From: Lagopus muta
Taxonomy: Eukaryota; Chordata; Aves; Galliformes; Phasianidae
Assembly: GCF_023343835.1 (NCBI RefSeq)
Contig: NC_064444.1
Coordinates: 18,885,219-18,949,218 of the forward strand
Length of the DNA: 64,000 nt
Reading direction: 5' to 3'
Shown: in pieces, positions 1 through 13,200 of the stretch
How the letters are laid out: each line of letters starts with the position of its first letter
How positions within the stretch are numbered: the stretch's first letter is position 1
The notes under the pieces: generated by a model
Told to the model about the DNA's origin: nothing
Database searches by the model: none
Seen by the model: the letters and a program-made list of their open reading frames with translations, nothing else
Translations under genes and position numbers: made by a program

Positions 1-3000
1 CCCCTACAATTCTGTGCTTCTGTGATACCTCCTATCTCCTGGCTTCCTGCTTCTGAAGTAACTTTTTCTAGCAGCTGAATCTTTGGATGTGAACAAGAAC
101 AAAAGCAGACTGAGAGGAATTCAATTTTTAAGTGCTTGTTACTTATATAAGCTTCCTTATGCATCTGTAGAGTTCCCTAATTTATTCAGAATTAAGACAG
201 ACCTTGTCTGTTCCACTCCGTGCATCTCTTTTTCAGCCATCCTCGGGGTTTCCCTTTTAGTCATAGCCACAATTGGTCACTCTTTTACAAGTGGGAACCT
301 TTAAATTCTACTTAAATGCAAAGAGCACTTCTCTGTTACACATATGCAGAACTGGAGGTTATATTGATTAATTTGTCTCCATTCAAGAGCTGCAAGTATT
401 CAAATCAGACTTTGTGTGGAGATGTGTAATTGCTAGCTTTGTGGATCCTGGCCTTCCTCAGACTTCAGAAAACAATCTGTACATTAGATTATATTCATTT
501 GACTGTGTTCTGCCTTAAATACAAGTACTGTGTGTCAAAATGGTGTCTTTGAAATAGCCACAGCTCTGTGTGCTTTCTTCAAGATGCCCAGAATCAATGG
601 CAGTCTAATCTGAGAATAGTCCTTCCACCTTTAGTTTATGTGCAAAAAAAAAAAAAAAAAAAAGCAGAAAAAAAAAAGCCACAGAGCCAAAGTTTTCCTT
701 GAATGGTGCTGTTAGCTGCACACTCATTTCTTCCAGGGCTGAGAGTCAGCATTTGGGACAGCAAGGCTCCTGTTACAGCAGCGTTTTCTTTTAAAAAAAA
801 AAAAGCCAGTAACTTCTGTAACACCATGGATTAGAACTCCTCTGACTTGCACATTACGGTCAGATATAGTCCCCTGAGGATTGTGCAAGGAAAAATGCCT
901 TGGTCCATGCCTGTTATGTTTGGTACGTGATGCTAAGTGGTGTGACTGAGCTGAGAGGAGACTGGCTGGGATGTGTGCTCAGGAGCTGACAGTGTCACTC
1001 ATCTCCAACACTGGATAGCTCCTGCAAGAAGAGGGAGGGTGAAGTGACCTTTGGGTTCCATTCTTCTCTTCTAATTTCATGACATGTGTTTGCATGCTCT
1101 AGGGTTATTTTAGTTTCCTGATATGTATACTGTCTTAACTACATGGAAGAATTCTTTACAGGTGTCTTTGGGGATTATCTGTGCACTGAGCATGTGATTT
1201 ATTGTTTATTGTTTATTTTTTGAGGGGGAATTTATGCATCTCCCAGGTGTCAGTGCTTTCTTAAGTTTCAAGTTCCGTGGTTACTGAGTGGCACACTGTA
1301 TCTACAGAGGGAGATTTGCACTCAATTATAAGTGTGTAATCTATTTTCAGTTTGCACTTCTGAGCATCAGCAGTTAAGTTTATGTTAAGTGCAAGTTAGA
1401 GGAAAAAAGAATGAGAATTTAAAAGGTGATATATCAATTATATTGGTCTGTGTTTGTTAGTATTGTAAATCTTTTGCATTGTTTAGTTTCCCTTTATCTG
1501 TCATCTACCTCCTTTCTTAAACGTTTTAATATGGCTGGTGGCAGTGGAGCTGACTGCTGACATTGATCCCTACCTTACACTGGTGTCAGTGAGTTCAGGT
1601 GCTTCCAGCTGTGCAGCACAGTGCCTGCAGTGCTCCTGCTTTTGCCATGTGAGTCTTAGCAGCATTCGTTGTCCCCCTGCCCACCACCCCTGCTGTTTTG
1701 GGGAAAGCTTGCTGTGTGCCAATCTAGCGCTCTTGCATTTTCCCATCTCTTACCACTTCTTACTAGTGCTGGGATCAGGTATGTTTTCTCCTTGTTGCCA
1801 CGGTTTTTGAAATTCTATCCTTCAGCAGGTCAGAAAATGCCTCAGGAAGGAAAGCTACGTGCCCAGTGAAATACTTCAATTGTAACTTTTAAGCTACCAT
1901 TCTTTCTATTTAATTCACAGCAAATTAATGTCTCCCTCCTAAGCAGCTTTGCCTTCTGTTACTGGGGGCCTTGGTTCAGCTGCTCCTTCAGCCTTCTTTC
2001 TGTTGGGCTAACAGAGTGCTTGGGTACCTTCTCCATCCAGCACTGCAGTATCCCTGAGTTTGCTGTTTGCCTGGAGCCTCATTAAAACACTGTTTTTGTC
2101 TCCAGTACTTTTGTGTGTCTTCTGCAATGCAGCATTCTTGCTATGTAGCTTCTGTAGTTGAAGTTGTTCTTATAAAGGCTTGTCCTGCTGAGCTGTTGTG
2201 GTGGGAGCTGTGGGTGTGAGTAAGCCTCTCCTTTGTGGGTTTTGTTTCCCTGGCTGAGAAGCTGTTTTGCCCCATTTTTGTATTGCTATGGTTCATGTTT
2301 TGCAAACTCTTTTCATCAGTGGGCTCCTGTCAGAAGTATTGCTCCTGAATAAAACTAGGGTGGATGGATGATTGGGTTTCCTACCTCCAAATTTGCTGGG
2401 CTGTAATTGCCAGATTTGGCTGACATTTGAAGAAGGATAGTTAAACTCCTGTTGTTTGAGCTTCAGAGAAGTTCAGTTTCTTTTGTAGTGCATCTCTGAG
2501 GCCAAAGCAGGATCTTTTGATGCATATATTTTTTACTTTAAGTTACATTCTGATGCTTTTTTTCCCCTTTCATTTGACATTAATAAACCAGCTGTCAGTA
2601 TGTGTTCATTCTGGATGTCAACAAACTGATTGTTCTCTGAAATTCTAATTCAGCTTTTTTTGGTTTACAACCACGTTTAAAAAAATCTCGTGGCTGAGGC
2701 TGTGTAGCTTTTTATTACATGGCCACTTCAAGTGGTGGTAAAATGCAAAAATCTCGTACAGAAAAATCTGCTTTCGTTTAAGTCTGTCCCCTCAAAAGTG
2801 AGAGGGTAACGATGACGTATGGAGCTGCTGTACACCAGAAAGAAGGCAGCTTCTCTGCCATCATCAGAGAGACAAACTTAGCTCATATTTTATCTCTTCT
2901 GCTTTACTAAGAACAATATCACCTTTTACTGCGAGACCTTAGCTGCTACGTGCTGCGTGAACATTGAGGTATCTATAAAGGGCTGAATTCTACTTTTAAA

Positions 3001-4158
3001 AATAAGTCAGACTTCTCTTATGGGCAGCTTTAAAGATTGCCTTTGAGTGCAGCTTTCCAGGGACCTGGGTGCAGTTATTGACTGACAGCTGTTTGTCCCT
3101 ATCTGTGCTAGGCCACGAGGGGCCCTCACTCACATCACTTCACAGAGCGCCTTCCAGGCAGCGTGATTGTGCCGGGGGCGAAAAAAGCAATTGAATGTTC
3201 TCTCAGCCTAAAGATGTTTGAACTGAAATTAAAAAATTTATGCGCTTAGTCCCTTGGTGTATTAATATTTAGTTGGTTTCTCACAGTGGTTTTGTCCTCC
3301 AACAGTCAAGGTTAGGATTGTTACTTTTAGGAGAACTGCCGGCTTGAAAATAATGTGTGTACGTGGGAATGACGAGCAGAGATAGCAGTGGTGATAGCTG
3401 GAAAGTTACGAGGAGAGAGAAGTAATGCTGTTTGTCCCTTACTGTCTTCATGATGTTTTGAGCATTAGTTTATTAGAGGTATTTTCATGCATAATCTACA
3501 TCATGCATAATTCTCTTGAAAAGAAGCAACAAAGTTGTTGAAATACATGCAGAGGAAAGCCTACAGTTTATGTGTCAGTGGTGGAATAGTTTCTGCCCCA
3601 TGTTTTTCAGCTAAATTTAGGTTATTTAAATACGTAAGGTTCATATTGGTGCACCTTCCACAGCTTTTGATGAAATTGAGGGTTTAATTACTCTGTAACT
3701 TGGATGTAAATTTTTAAATGGGAAGTAATTAAATTACCATTGTGTATGTCGTGATGCTAATGAACTCTCTCAGTATACCTGTGGATATTGTTTTCACAAT
3801 TACTTTTGTAAGGCAGTAAAGTGTGTTGCCTCTTTCGTCTAACTTCTGAGAATTCTTAGCTTTCAGAAAATTTTGCAGCATTTAAAATGACTTCTGACAA
3901 GCCGTTCTCCTTCTAACATGTATGTAAGTGATAGCTGTAGCTGTACTGTAGCTTCGGCTACTTCTGCTGTAGTGATGAAGGTAGGTAGTAACTCCTTACC
4001 TTACAATTAGCAGCTGCTAGAACCGATCTGTGATCTAGCTGCTTCTGTAAGACACGCTTGTCTTTACTGTCAAGCGATCCCTAATATTCAAAAGAAAGGT
4101 TCATCTGATGGAAATGAAGGTAACCTTCTGTGTCGCTTGTTGTCGTGTGGTTTGGTAG
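1..4158 (+). other. CBFB: CBFB intron upstream of coding exon 5 (3' part)
   Basis: This is the tail of the intron before the penultimate CBFB coding exon; the first four coding exons lie before the window. No open frame here resembles a known protein. Contents are AT-rich unique sequence, a 20-base A run at 644-663 and scattered short T and A tracts. The intron ends in a weak pyrimidine tract followed by TAGCAG at 4156-4161. I see no repeat element or RNA gene in it. Confidence 0.8.
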
Positions 4159-4254
4159 CAGGAGGATGCATTGGCACAACAAGCCTTTGAAGAAGCTCGA
4201 AGAAGAACCCGTGAATTCGAAGACAGAGACAGGTCTCATCGGGAGGAAATGGAG
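4159..4254 (+). CDS. CBFB: CBFB coding exon 5 (core-binding factor subunit beta)
   Basis: This 96-nt exon encodes 32 residues starting QEDALAQQAF and ending HREEME. They match the charged helical segment that precedes the variable tail of CBF-beta, residues 134-165 by homology with the mammalian protein. CBF-beta does not bind DNA itself; it forms heterodimers with RUNX1/2/3, raises their DNA affinity and protects them from degradation. The exon follows an AG and is followed by a GTGAGG donor at 4255. The start at 4159 is chosen because it gives exactly 32 codons in phase 0, as in mammals. A second AG three bases downstream would remove the first Gln. In human leukaemia the inv(16) fusion to MYH11 commonly joins after this exon. 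Identity rests on recognised sequence plus the matching last exon downstream. Confidence 0.96.
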
Positions 4255-4285
4255 GTGAGGGTTTCACAGCTGCTGTCAGTAACTG
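4255..4285 (+). CDS. CBFB: CBFB exon 5 alternative 31-nt extension
   Basis: Exon 5 stays open past the first donor. Using the second donor, GTTAGT at 4286, adds 31 nt. The last base of the extension joins the final exon in a shifted frame, giving a tail VRVSQLLSVTG then KKTTRP and a stop at the TAG within 16644-16670. This is the same arrangement that yields the 182-residue mammalian isoform, against 187 residues with the normal donor. The extension and the shifted frame are seen directly; its use in this species is inferred from the known mammalian isoform. Confidence 0.85.
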
Positions 4286-7200
4286 GTTAGTACTTTCCCA
4301 AAACTTAAGATTGTTTTTTAATTTGTGTGTATAATGTTGTGGATTTTGTTTGTTGTCCAGTTTTGTCGTGTACCAATTACAAAATGTGTTGCTTCCAACT
4401 TTTCTAAAAACAAAAACAATTCCAAATGTTTGAAGTCTTGTCAAGAATTCTGATTTCTAGCCTTTTATTCCTCTCTGTAGATGATCAAGTGGGTACTTGA
4501 GCTGTAAGGCTATTCTTGTTCGCTGCCACATCTCTAGCAGATATGGGGGCATCTTTTGCATGAACACAGAAGAAGCTTGAGGAAATGCTGGCAGATTATT
4601 TTGTAGCTGGCTATTTTACACTATGGAAAACATTACCACTGACCTTAATCACGTGCTACAGTCTGCTTTCTTCCACAGGTTGTGCTTTCTTTTCCTCTTG
4701 CTGGTTCTTACTGATGGGGAGTCTCACTCCCCTCCTCCATTTCACTGATACGGCTCTCACTACCCTGTGCTTTGCTTCTTTAGGGCCCCACAGTCTTAAA
4801 TCTTTTTTTTATTAGAGCAGAAATTACTGGGATTAAGAAAAGAGGAGCCAGAAAAGGGAATGGAAACCAGCTGCTCTAAGATGTTAGAAAGACAGGAGCT
4901 GTAAGAGGATGAGTGATGCATAAGGAGAGTTGGCAAGTTAAGACAGACTGTAGGTCAACCAGAGACAAGGGATGAAACTGAAGGAGTTTGAGTTTGTCTC
5001 CCTTACTACATGAAGAATTTCCTCATAACATCTAATCTAAATCTCTCCTCTTTTAAATTAAAACAGTTTCACTTATCCTATCGCTGTAAGACAGCGTAAG
5101 AAGTTGGTCTCTCTCCTACTTATAAGTTCCCTTCAAGTACTGGAAGGTCACAGTGATGTGTCCTAGATGTGTTCTCTCTCCCAAGCCAAACAAACCCAGC
5201 TGCCTCAACCTATTTTCATAGGAAAGGTTCTCCAGCCCTTTGGTCATCTTCATGTCCTCCTCTGGACCCACTCCAACAACTCCATGCCTTCCTGTGCTGA
5301 GGGCTGCAGACTTCAGTGCAGTACTGCAGGTGGGGCGTCTCAAAGGCAGAGCAGAGGGGGACAGCTGCCTCCCTGCCTGCTGCTACCCATCTTCTGGTGT
5401 GAGCAAACATGACCAATCTGCTGCTACTCGTGTTTTTAGAAAGCTTTGTTACTGCTAAGCTGCTTTTCTTTTGGCTGCACTGATAGTTGAGGTGGTTAAA
5501 CAGACTTTTTTCTTCCAAGTGACAGTGGAAGACACTGAGCATGAAAGTGAGGAGGAGAGAAAGATTCAGAGAATAATGCCTGTCACTTTGAAGAGATTGC
5601 CAGAGTTGTTCTTGCTGACACTGACATGGCCAGGTCAGATGTCAGCTGTGTAAAGATAAAATCCTTGCCTTTGTACCACTGAATCCTTGGAATATCTGGA
5701 CAACCTGGATCATTTTTGTTTCTGTTGCATCATAGCTGGAAACTGTGACTTCAAAAGGAAGGTAGAATCTTACAACTATTTGTAGATATCTGAGGCAGCT
5801 TGCCTTAATTTTAACTATGTTGTAGGAACTTGAAGGCCAGCCTTACATCTTTTACTTACATCAAGCTTTATTTACTTTCCTTTGCTACACCCTTCTTATC
5901 CGTTCCTGCTAACTGAATGCTTAAAGTTTGGGGATTCTTTGAAAAAGGGGAAAAAAAAAAAAGATTTCCTTGAACTTCTGCAGTTCTGTGGAGTTTGATT
6001 CTTCAAGTGTAGAAACCCCTTATTTGCAGCTAAGATGCACAGAAATTTTCAACTAAGAGTGAGATTGAGGTAATATCAAGCATCTGGCTCTTCATAAGGG
6101 ACATCAAAGCTTGTGGCAGTAAGATGCAAACAACGTCCCTGGCCAGCTGCAGGAGCTGGATCCAATAACTTCTGAAAATTGTCTCTCTCCTTAATAGGAC
6201 AGCAAGCAGTTGTTATTAAATGATGTCATTATTAGCTGTCAGGACCCATTTTTCTCTTAAAATAAGAATAGTCATTTTCTCATCTCTGAAGCACTGGCAT
6301 AGATCACCTACAGAAAGGAAGAAGAGGACAAATAGATATCTGGAAGCGTGTTTAAGCAGAATGGAAAAGTTGCCAGATTCAAAATTAATTTGTGATGTCA
6401 AATGCTGATGTTTTTTCAGTAATTGCAACACATTTTGTTATGTGTGCTTCATTTTTTTTGTGTTACTGTATATGTTTTAATGCATATAACCACTCTGGGT
6501 CTCAAGACTGCACGAAAATCACAATCTGGGGGCTAGGGTATAGATTTACAGTGCATTCCTCAGGAGGAATCAGGTTTCCAAGTCGGGCATTGTTTGCCTG
6601 ACTTTCACAGCAGTCGTATTCTAGTGCAACGTTCAGGCAGGATCAAATGAACCTTAATTAGGAAGCACTTAAATGAGGAGCTTGTGATCATCATAAAATT
6701 CTGAATAGAAAAGAAGGCATAACCGCATTCACGTTTGTTGTATTTTCCTGAATTTTCCTATGCTCACAATGTTGATCAGCTTGGAAATGCAGCTCAACAG
6801 TTACAGACTATTGCAGACTGTTTCAGTAGGTCCGACTGTGTCTTTGGCTGCAGCACAGAGATGGTTGCACTTTAAGGTTTTTATAGGGCAGTTAGAAGTG
6901 GTGGATGCTAAGCACGCCGAGTGAATTTTGGTTTGTTGTGCTCCACACAGAGCTCCCCGCAGCATGGACTTTGTAATGTTACGTGTTTCGCTGTTATTCT
7001 TTATTATTCTTCAGGTTTTTCTTTCCTGCTAAGCATGGCATGGACAGTGCAACTTGAAATTGCCAGACTTGGAACAGGATCTCATCAGCATTAAGGATTA
7101 CTTTAGGAATTGCGACACTGTCTGTAAAAAGCAGATTTCCTACTGTAGAATTAAAGGCATTTCAGCTTAATAGAGACCAGATTCTGCTTCAGTGGGGGAG

Positions 7201-10200
7201 GGAAGGAGAATCCTGCAGTATTCCACCCACTCTTATCCTAAACAGACGTGCCAGCTCTTTGGAAACATTCATCCGTCCAAAGCCTGGCAGCATCTGAAAG
7301 TGATCAGATTCAATTCCTTATTTATAAAGTTTATTGTACGGAAAAAAAACTCCTACCCTTAAGTCTCACTGTGGAGTTTTAAAACAAAGTTGTATATTTT
7401 TGACTAGGAGTGATCCCAGCAAAGCTTGTTGAATCGTTCGAGTGGGGGTGGTAAATTGTTCCAAGTTGGGGTGGTAAGACTTTAAAAAGGGGAAAAATAG
7501 CAAGTGAGTAACAACTTAGGAATAATTACTTTTCTAATTTTAATTGTTTCCTCTCTTATTCATAAAAACAGAAAAACCCAAAACAAACTCACCCCTCAGC
7601 ATGCTGTGAAGTTTGTTTGCCCTCCTTTTGTCATGTAGTGCGCTTCCTATTGATGGCTTCAGTAGCACAGCAGATCCCCATTTTGGTGAGGGAAGGATTG
7701 GTAGTGCCTGGTAGGTCATGCTCCATTTTCCAAAAGTGACTGTTTTGGTCCAGCTGCAGCATTCATCCCAACACGAGTGAGGTATTATACTGTGGAGTGA
7801 GAGTGGATTTAAGCAGTTTGCTTCAAGTTTTTAAGTTTTTCCTAGTTGAAACGTGTCCTGCTATACTTCTGATGTGTTTCACTTTTTAATATAAGATGGA
7901 TTTGCTTTCTGTCAGTGTATGTATAGTGTTGGTCACATCAGATACCACAAATCTTACCTCACTGCACTCAGAGCTCCTCTGTTTCAGAGATGCTTTTGAA
8001 GTCAGTGAGTGTTTTTAATTAATGCCTTCAAAATTAATAATGTATTCTAATGGCTTTCACTTTCCACAAAAGCACTGGAATGCTGAGGCAGTAAATATTT
8101 AATGATGCACACGAAGAAGGACCTTATCCCCAGGTAAAGCATATTTGCAGTGTGTTATTTACAAATAAATAACTGTATGAAGTTCCATGGAGCTGTGTAG
8201 CAAACTTACCCTCTCTAGTGACTTCCTACCAAGTGAAGGCTGACTTTGCTTTCCAAAGCAAAGTACCACATCAGACAGAAACTGAATTGGAAATATCTGT
8301 GCTTTGTTTCCCTCAGCCAAACTAATAAGAGAAGGGAGGGAGGAGGAACGGCGGTGAGGCAGGCGCATCTCTGTATCCCTTTTTCTTGGCTGGAAGAGCT
8401 GGTGTGAGTGTGTTCTGCTGTCGGTGTGGTTGCAGCATGAATGAGCAGAGTAGGGGTCACAATAAGAGGTGTGCTGTGGAAATTACTGTGAGGCTGCAGA
8501 CTGGAAATACCTGAACCTTCTAGTAAGAACTTGGCTTTTTATTCTGCATTCTGACACAAACTTTGCTACGCTGTCCAGAATGACTTAGAGAGGTTTCAGC
8601 AGCCCCCAGTTGGTGAGGCCAGGAGCAGCAGCAGCTTGGAGCCATGCTCAGCCCAGGAGGGCAGCAAGTGAAGGCTGCACACCAGAGCAGAAAGTAGGAA
8701 GCAGTGGACTCTCAGCAAGGTAACGAGAGGAGGATATTTGTTTGCAGATACTTTTTGTGAAGGCTTGTTTTGCATGGGCAAACCATGGCTTTAAAATGGA
8801 AGCAAAGTTGCCTGAGCGCAGTTTGCTCTACTCTTACTCTTGTGCCCGGCTGATTGTGCTCTGTGGATTGCTTTATTTGGGGCTGGGTTGGATCCGTTCT
8901 CATTTTTCCAACACAATTTGCTCAACAGGCATTTTGGAAATGGGCTGTTTTTCACATTACTGCCATGCTTTTTATTTTAGCGACGCTGCAAGGAGAGAGG
9001 CAGAGTGCTCTGCTCTTCTGTGCAGAGCAGCCCGGCACTGTGTCTGTTTGTGGTCTTGTGCTAAATTACACTAATGGCAAAGCAGAACCATTTTAGGAAA
9101 CTGTACGAATTTCTCATTTTTAAGAACGTCCACGTTTTGCTGAGGAATGAAATGTTTTGAGGCTTTTTGTTGTTTCTTTCAGTGGAAATCCCCCTCGATA
9201 GAAATCACTGAAAATTAAAATAAAAAAAAAATTGTCACAAACTTTAAATATTCAATCCTGTGATGGATTTCTACACGCTGACCGGTGTGTGATGGGAATT
9301 AGGAGTTGAAATGAGAGGTATTCACTGAACTGTGCTCAAGTTGTGAGCTCTCTAAATAAAACAAGGTTTTATTAAAGAAATGCATACAGTTCACAACTGA
9401 AACAGAGTGAAGTAGGAGGACCGATTTTCTTCCGAAGTTCTAAGTGATGGAGTTATTTTCCCTTCTTAAAGAAAGGGGAATTTAATATCAAACTATCAGT
9501 GCAAGCAAGTGCCTTAGCAGTAGGTCTTTTGGTCAAGTGTAATTTGCTTCAGCAAAAATATAACGTGCTGATCAGTTTCTCTTTCTATTTGTTTCGTGGC
9601 AAATTCTGACTTGAGATTTTTTTCCCCTGAAAAAGTTAATCTGGAATGAACTTAATTACTGCCTATTGCATGTACTGTCCAAAATGACAGAAAACAAGAT
9701 GAAAATACTCTGAACATTAATAAAGCTTTTCGGGCACGAAAGAAATCCAAACCATTACTTCTCTGAATGCAGTTGGTAGTGCAGTCCTGGGGTGTGTGAA
9801 TATATAGGATATAATATATGAGATGCATGTATGTTCCATATTGCATACTGCATAACTGAGTGGAAAATATGAAGGCTGGTGTGTGGACGTGTGATGCCCA
9901 GCAGGGCTGTGTGCTGTGAGCCCTGTGCCCGTGGGTTGCAGTGGTGTGGCCGTGCTGTGTCACAACTTCTGACCAGCAGATTGTTTTTTTTTTTCTGACA
10001 TAAGCATTCCAAAGCACTTCTTACAAAACTATTTGTGCTGCACAGAATCAATGCTGGATATAGCACAGAGGAGATCGATCTTGCAAATCGGGGAATACTG
10101 TAATATAAGCATCTTATTTCAGTCAATGAAGGTTAGAAAGGGGCTGAGCAACAGAGGGATACGGTCTAGAGGTAATCAATATTAATTATAAATTTATAAC

Positions 10201-13200
10201 CTCTCTACCAGCCTTCAAACAATGCTGCCTAAAAGGAAACGTTCCAAGCCTTTCTCAAGTTTTCCTACGAAAGTTAAAATTCAACTGGTCTCTACTTGAA
10301 GCTTGTAAGATCTGTTCACCTGCTTTTTGCTTTATCAGCTTGTAATTTTAGTCCAGTTACCATTGTGGACTGAAATCTCCAGCTTCGTGGTGGCTTTTAA
10401 ACAAAGATAAAAACAGTTGCAGTGATCTCAGGCAAGGGGGTGCATTGGGAATTGGTAACCAAAGTGTACACACTTGGTGTGGTTGTGCATGGTACCTAAA
10501 GCAGCTGTGTGCACTGTTAGGGAGCAGTGCCTGCTTTTGGAAGCAGCTGTCTGGCAGCTTGGAATGGAGTCCTGCCTGAGGTGGGTGCTAAATGGTTCTA
10601 ATCCGTAGGCTTTGTCAAGAAAACTGTGTTCCAACTGAGAAAAAGCAGTGAAAATGGATACGTAAATTAAAAAGCAAGGAGTGTAGAGTCTGAAAACTGT
10701 TCTCTAAGGACTTCAGCCAGATATCCAGATCTCCTACCAAATTTGAAAGTGTTTTCTTTTCTTTGAATAGTACGAGTGGTGCTGGCTGTATTTAAGAAGG
10801 GTCTTTCCCATCCCAGGTTGAAGTGAGAAGGAGAGGTGTCAGCACAGTGGGCATTACAGCCCCAAACCAAGCTGTCCTTAGGCTGGCTGGTGGAGGTAGG
10901 CCACCGCGTCCCATGCAGATACCTACACCTGCTGGGAGTGCAGGGGAAGTCATGCTCATTAAGCAGCAGCTCAGAGGAGACCCTTCTGTTTGTTGCTTGG
11001 TTGGAAGCGGTCATTTTTCTAAGTATTGCTCTCTTTGCTTCCACTTGTTTGTTTGGGTGTTGTTTTTCTTTCTTTCTTATTCTTTTTTTTTTTTCTTTTT
11101 TTCTTTTTTGCCCTGTGGTTGTATGCTTTTTAGAAAAGTATCTGTGATGTATTCTCAGATTTTTTTTAATCCTTTTCAGAAGGTTGACAGTCCTTCTAAG
11201 AGAATCCAAATGTTCACTGTTTAGTTTTTCATAACATAGCTTGATCTTTCACTTATTTAGTAAATTATAGATGATAGATGCCAAGGCACATAATGCATCT
11301 GCTCTGTCTGCTTCAGCAGCATGGGTCTGCCAGAAGGCAATTAAGAATTGCAGTGGAGTTGTCTGTGGAAAGAGTTTATTTTGGCTACTCTTTGTGGCAG
11401 CCCTTCTTCAAACTATCTTCCTTTTCCTCCCTACCCTCCACCAGTGTCCCAAGTCTACATGCCATGCGTTTAGTTCTGCTGCTGATTTCACTGCCTAGCA
11501 TGCAGAGGTCCTTGATTTTTTGATTGCTCATAGAAAGTGAGGCCCTTCCTCCTGACAGCTCTGTCCATCCTTTCTAAATTTACCTCCGGCTTTCCCATTT
11601 CTGCTTTCTCAGAGCTGTTGTCACATAATGGGACTGCATTATCTTTTCTTGCTGAACTTGTGGTAGAGGTGGGTGGTGGTCTCAATTATGTCCCAGAGCT
11701 CTGTCTGAGAAGCTTCAGAGTTGGGATGCCCAATGGAGAGAAGAATCTCAGAGTACAGGTCACTCTTGAAAGTGACCCCCACACAACACACGCTTTTGAC
11801 AAGTCATGTACAAGGAGCTGCACAGTGTTTGCTGTGTGGTTTGAGGCCAGCAGAGTGGTAAAGGGTGTTACATCTGGAAACTAAGGAGAGTTGGTGCAAA
11901 TAGGAATGGCAGGAGTACTTAGTTGCATTTTTCCATTGTTTTCATGAATAGAGTATGATTACAGACACTCAAAGACAGCTTGAAGAGTTTTACTGACAGT
12001 GTTGAAAATGTGACCACCATAGCGTGGGGCAGGGTAGGATGCTTGGAGGGGGATGCTGGTGTCTTAACTGTGCTGACACCTGGAGGAGCTGCTTGTCTTC
12101 CTCCTGAACTGCCACGATGCCTACATCTGTTTTACCCAAGTATCCCAATGAAGCAGTGAAGCACAATTGCTGTCCAAAAGAGTCACCATTCTAAGATGAT
12201 GACTTCAAGCTGTCTCATTTACTGGGAAGAAAAAATAATACTACCGCATTGCATTCTCAGAATGACTTTCAGCCTGTTCTGATCACCTTATACTTGGGTT
12301 TGGGAAGATTTTGAACATGCACAGTTGAAGAGAGCATTGCTGTGGATGCTCCTTGCCATGGATGGCCTTTGTTTATCATCAAATCAAAATGATTGTCAGT
12401 AGCTTTTACCTTGTCTGTTATTCCTCTGTTTCATCAGCCCATGAGTTCAGTGTAAATAGATCTAGACTAGAAACGTACAGGAGGTTTTGCAATATTTTTT
12501 TTGTTTGTTTGTTATTTGGTTGGTGTTTTTTGTGAATTCATTCCTGCAATTCTTTTGGTTGGTCATCATGCTGTCTCCTCCATTTGAAATGGCTTGTGGC
12601 CAGTTGTAATTCCTTCCGTATTGCAGAAGTGTTACAGAAGATTTGCATGGTTTCATGTGCTGAAAGCTGAATATTTTAGGATATTGAAACTCCCTGTGTG
12701 TCCATCACATTAACCATTCAGTTTTGTGATATTTGGAAGGAAGCTGCCATTCCGTCACAGGAGAGTCACAACTGCGATGGGATCCACGTACTATTTACGA
12801 CTGACTGTTTCACAAAGCAACAGCTGAGTAACATTCAAGGTAGTCCTCCTTCCAACTTTAATCAGCGTTTAACTGAAAAATGAAATACAGTGAGATAAGA
12901 TGGATCACTGCTGTTTTCTCATGACTCACTGTGCATGACTCATGGCAGGGTACTCTGCTTCCCAATGGCAAAGACAGATGCATCTCTTTTAATTGAAGCA
13001 GGTCTCCTTAATCTTCGGGAACCTGAGCTCATTCTTCATAGAGATGCTTCTGCATGGCTTCACGAGGTGTGTGTTTCAGAAGTTACAGCAGAAGCTGCAA
13101 TTCAGTGGATTGATTAGCTGTGCTGAGAGTTCTGGCAACGCCATTCTCACATCTCTAGAAGGAACCTCTGTCTTCCTGTGACAAACTGAGCAGAACCACC

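Noticed and set aside
10667-11209. 180-codon minus-strand open frame in CBFB intron 5
   Set aside because: It is dominated by Lys/Arg runs from the T-rich plus-strand tract at 11074-11110, and no domain is recognisable.
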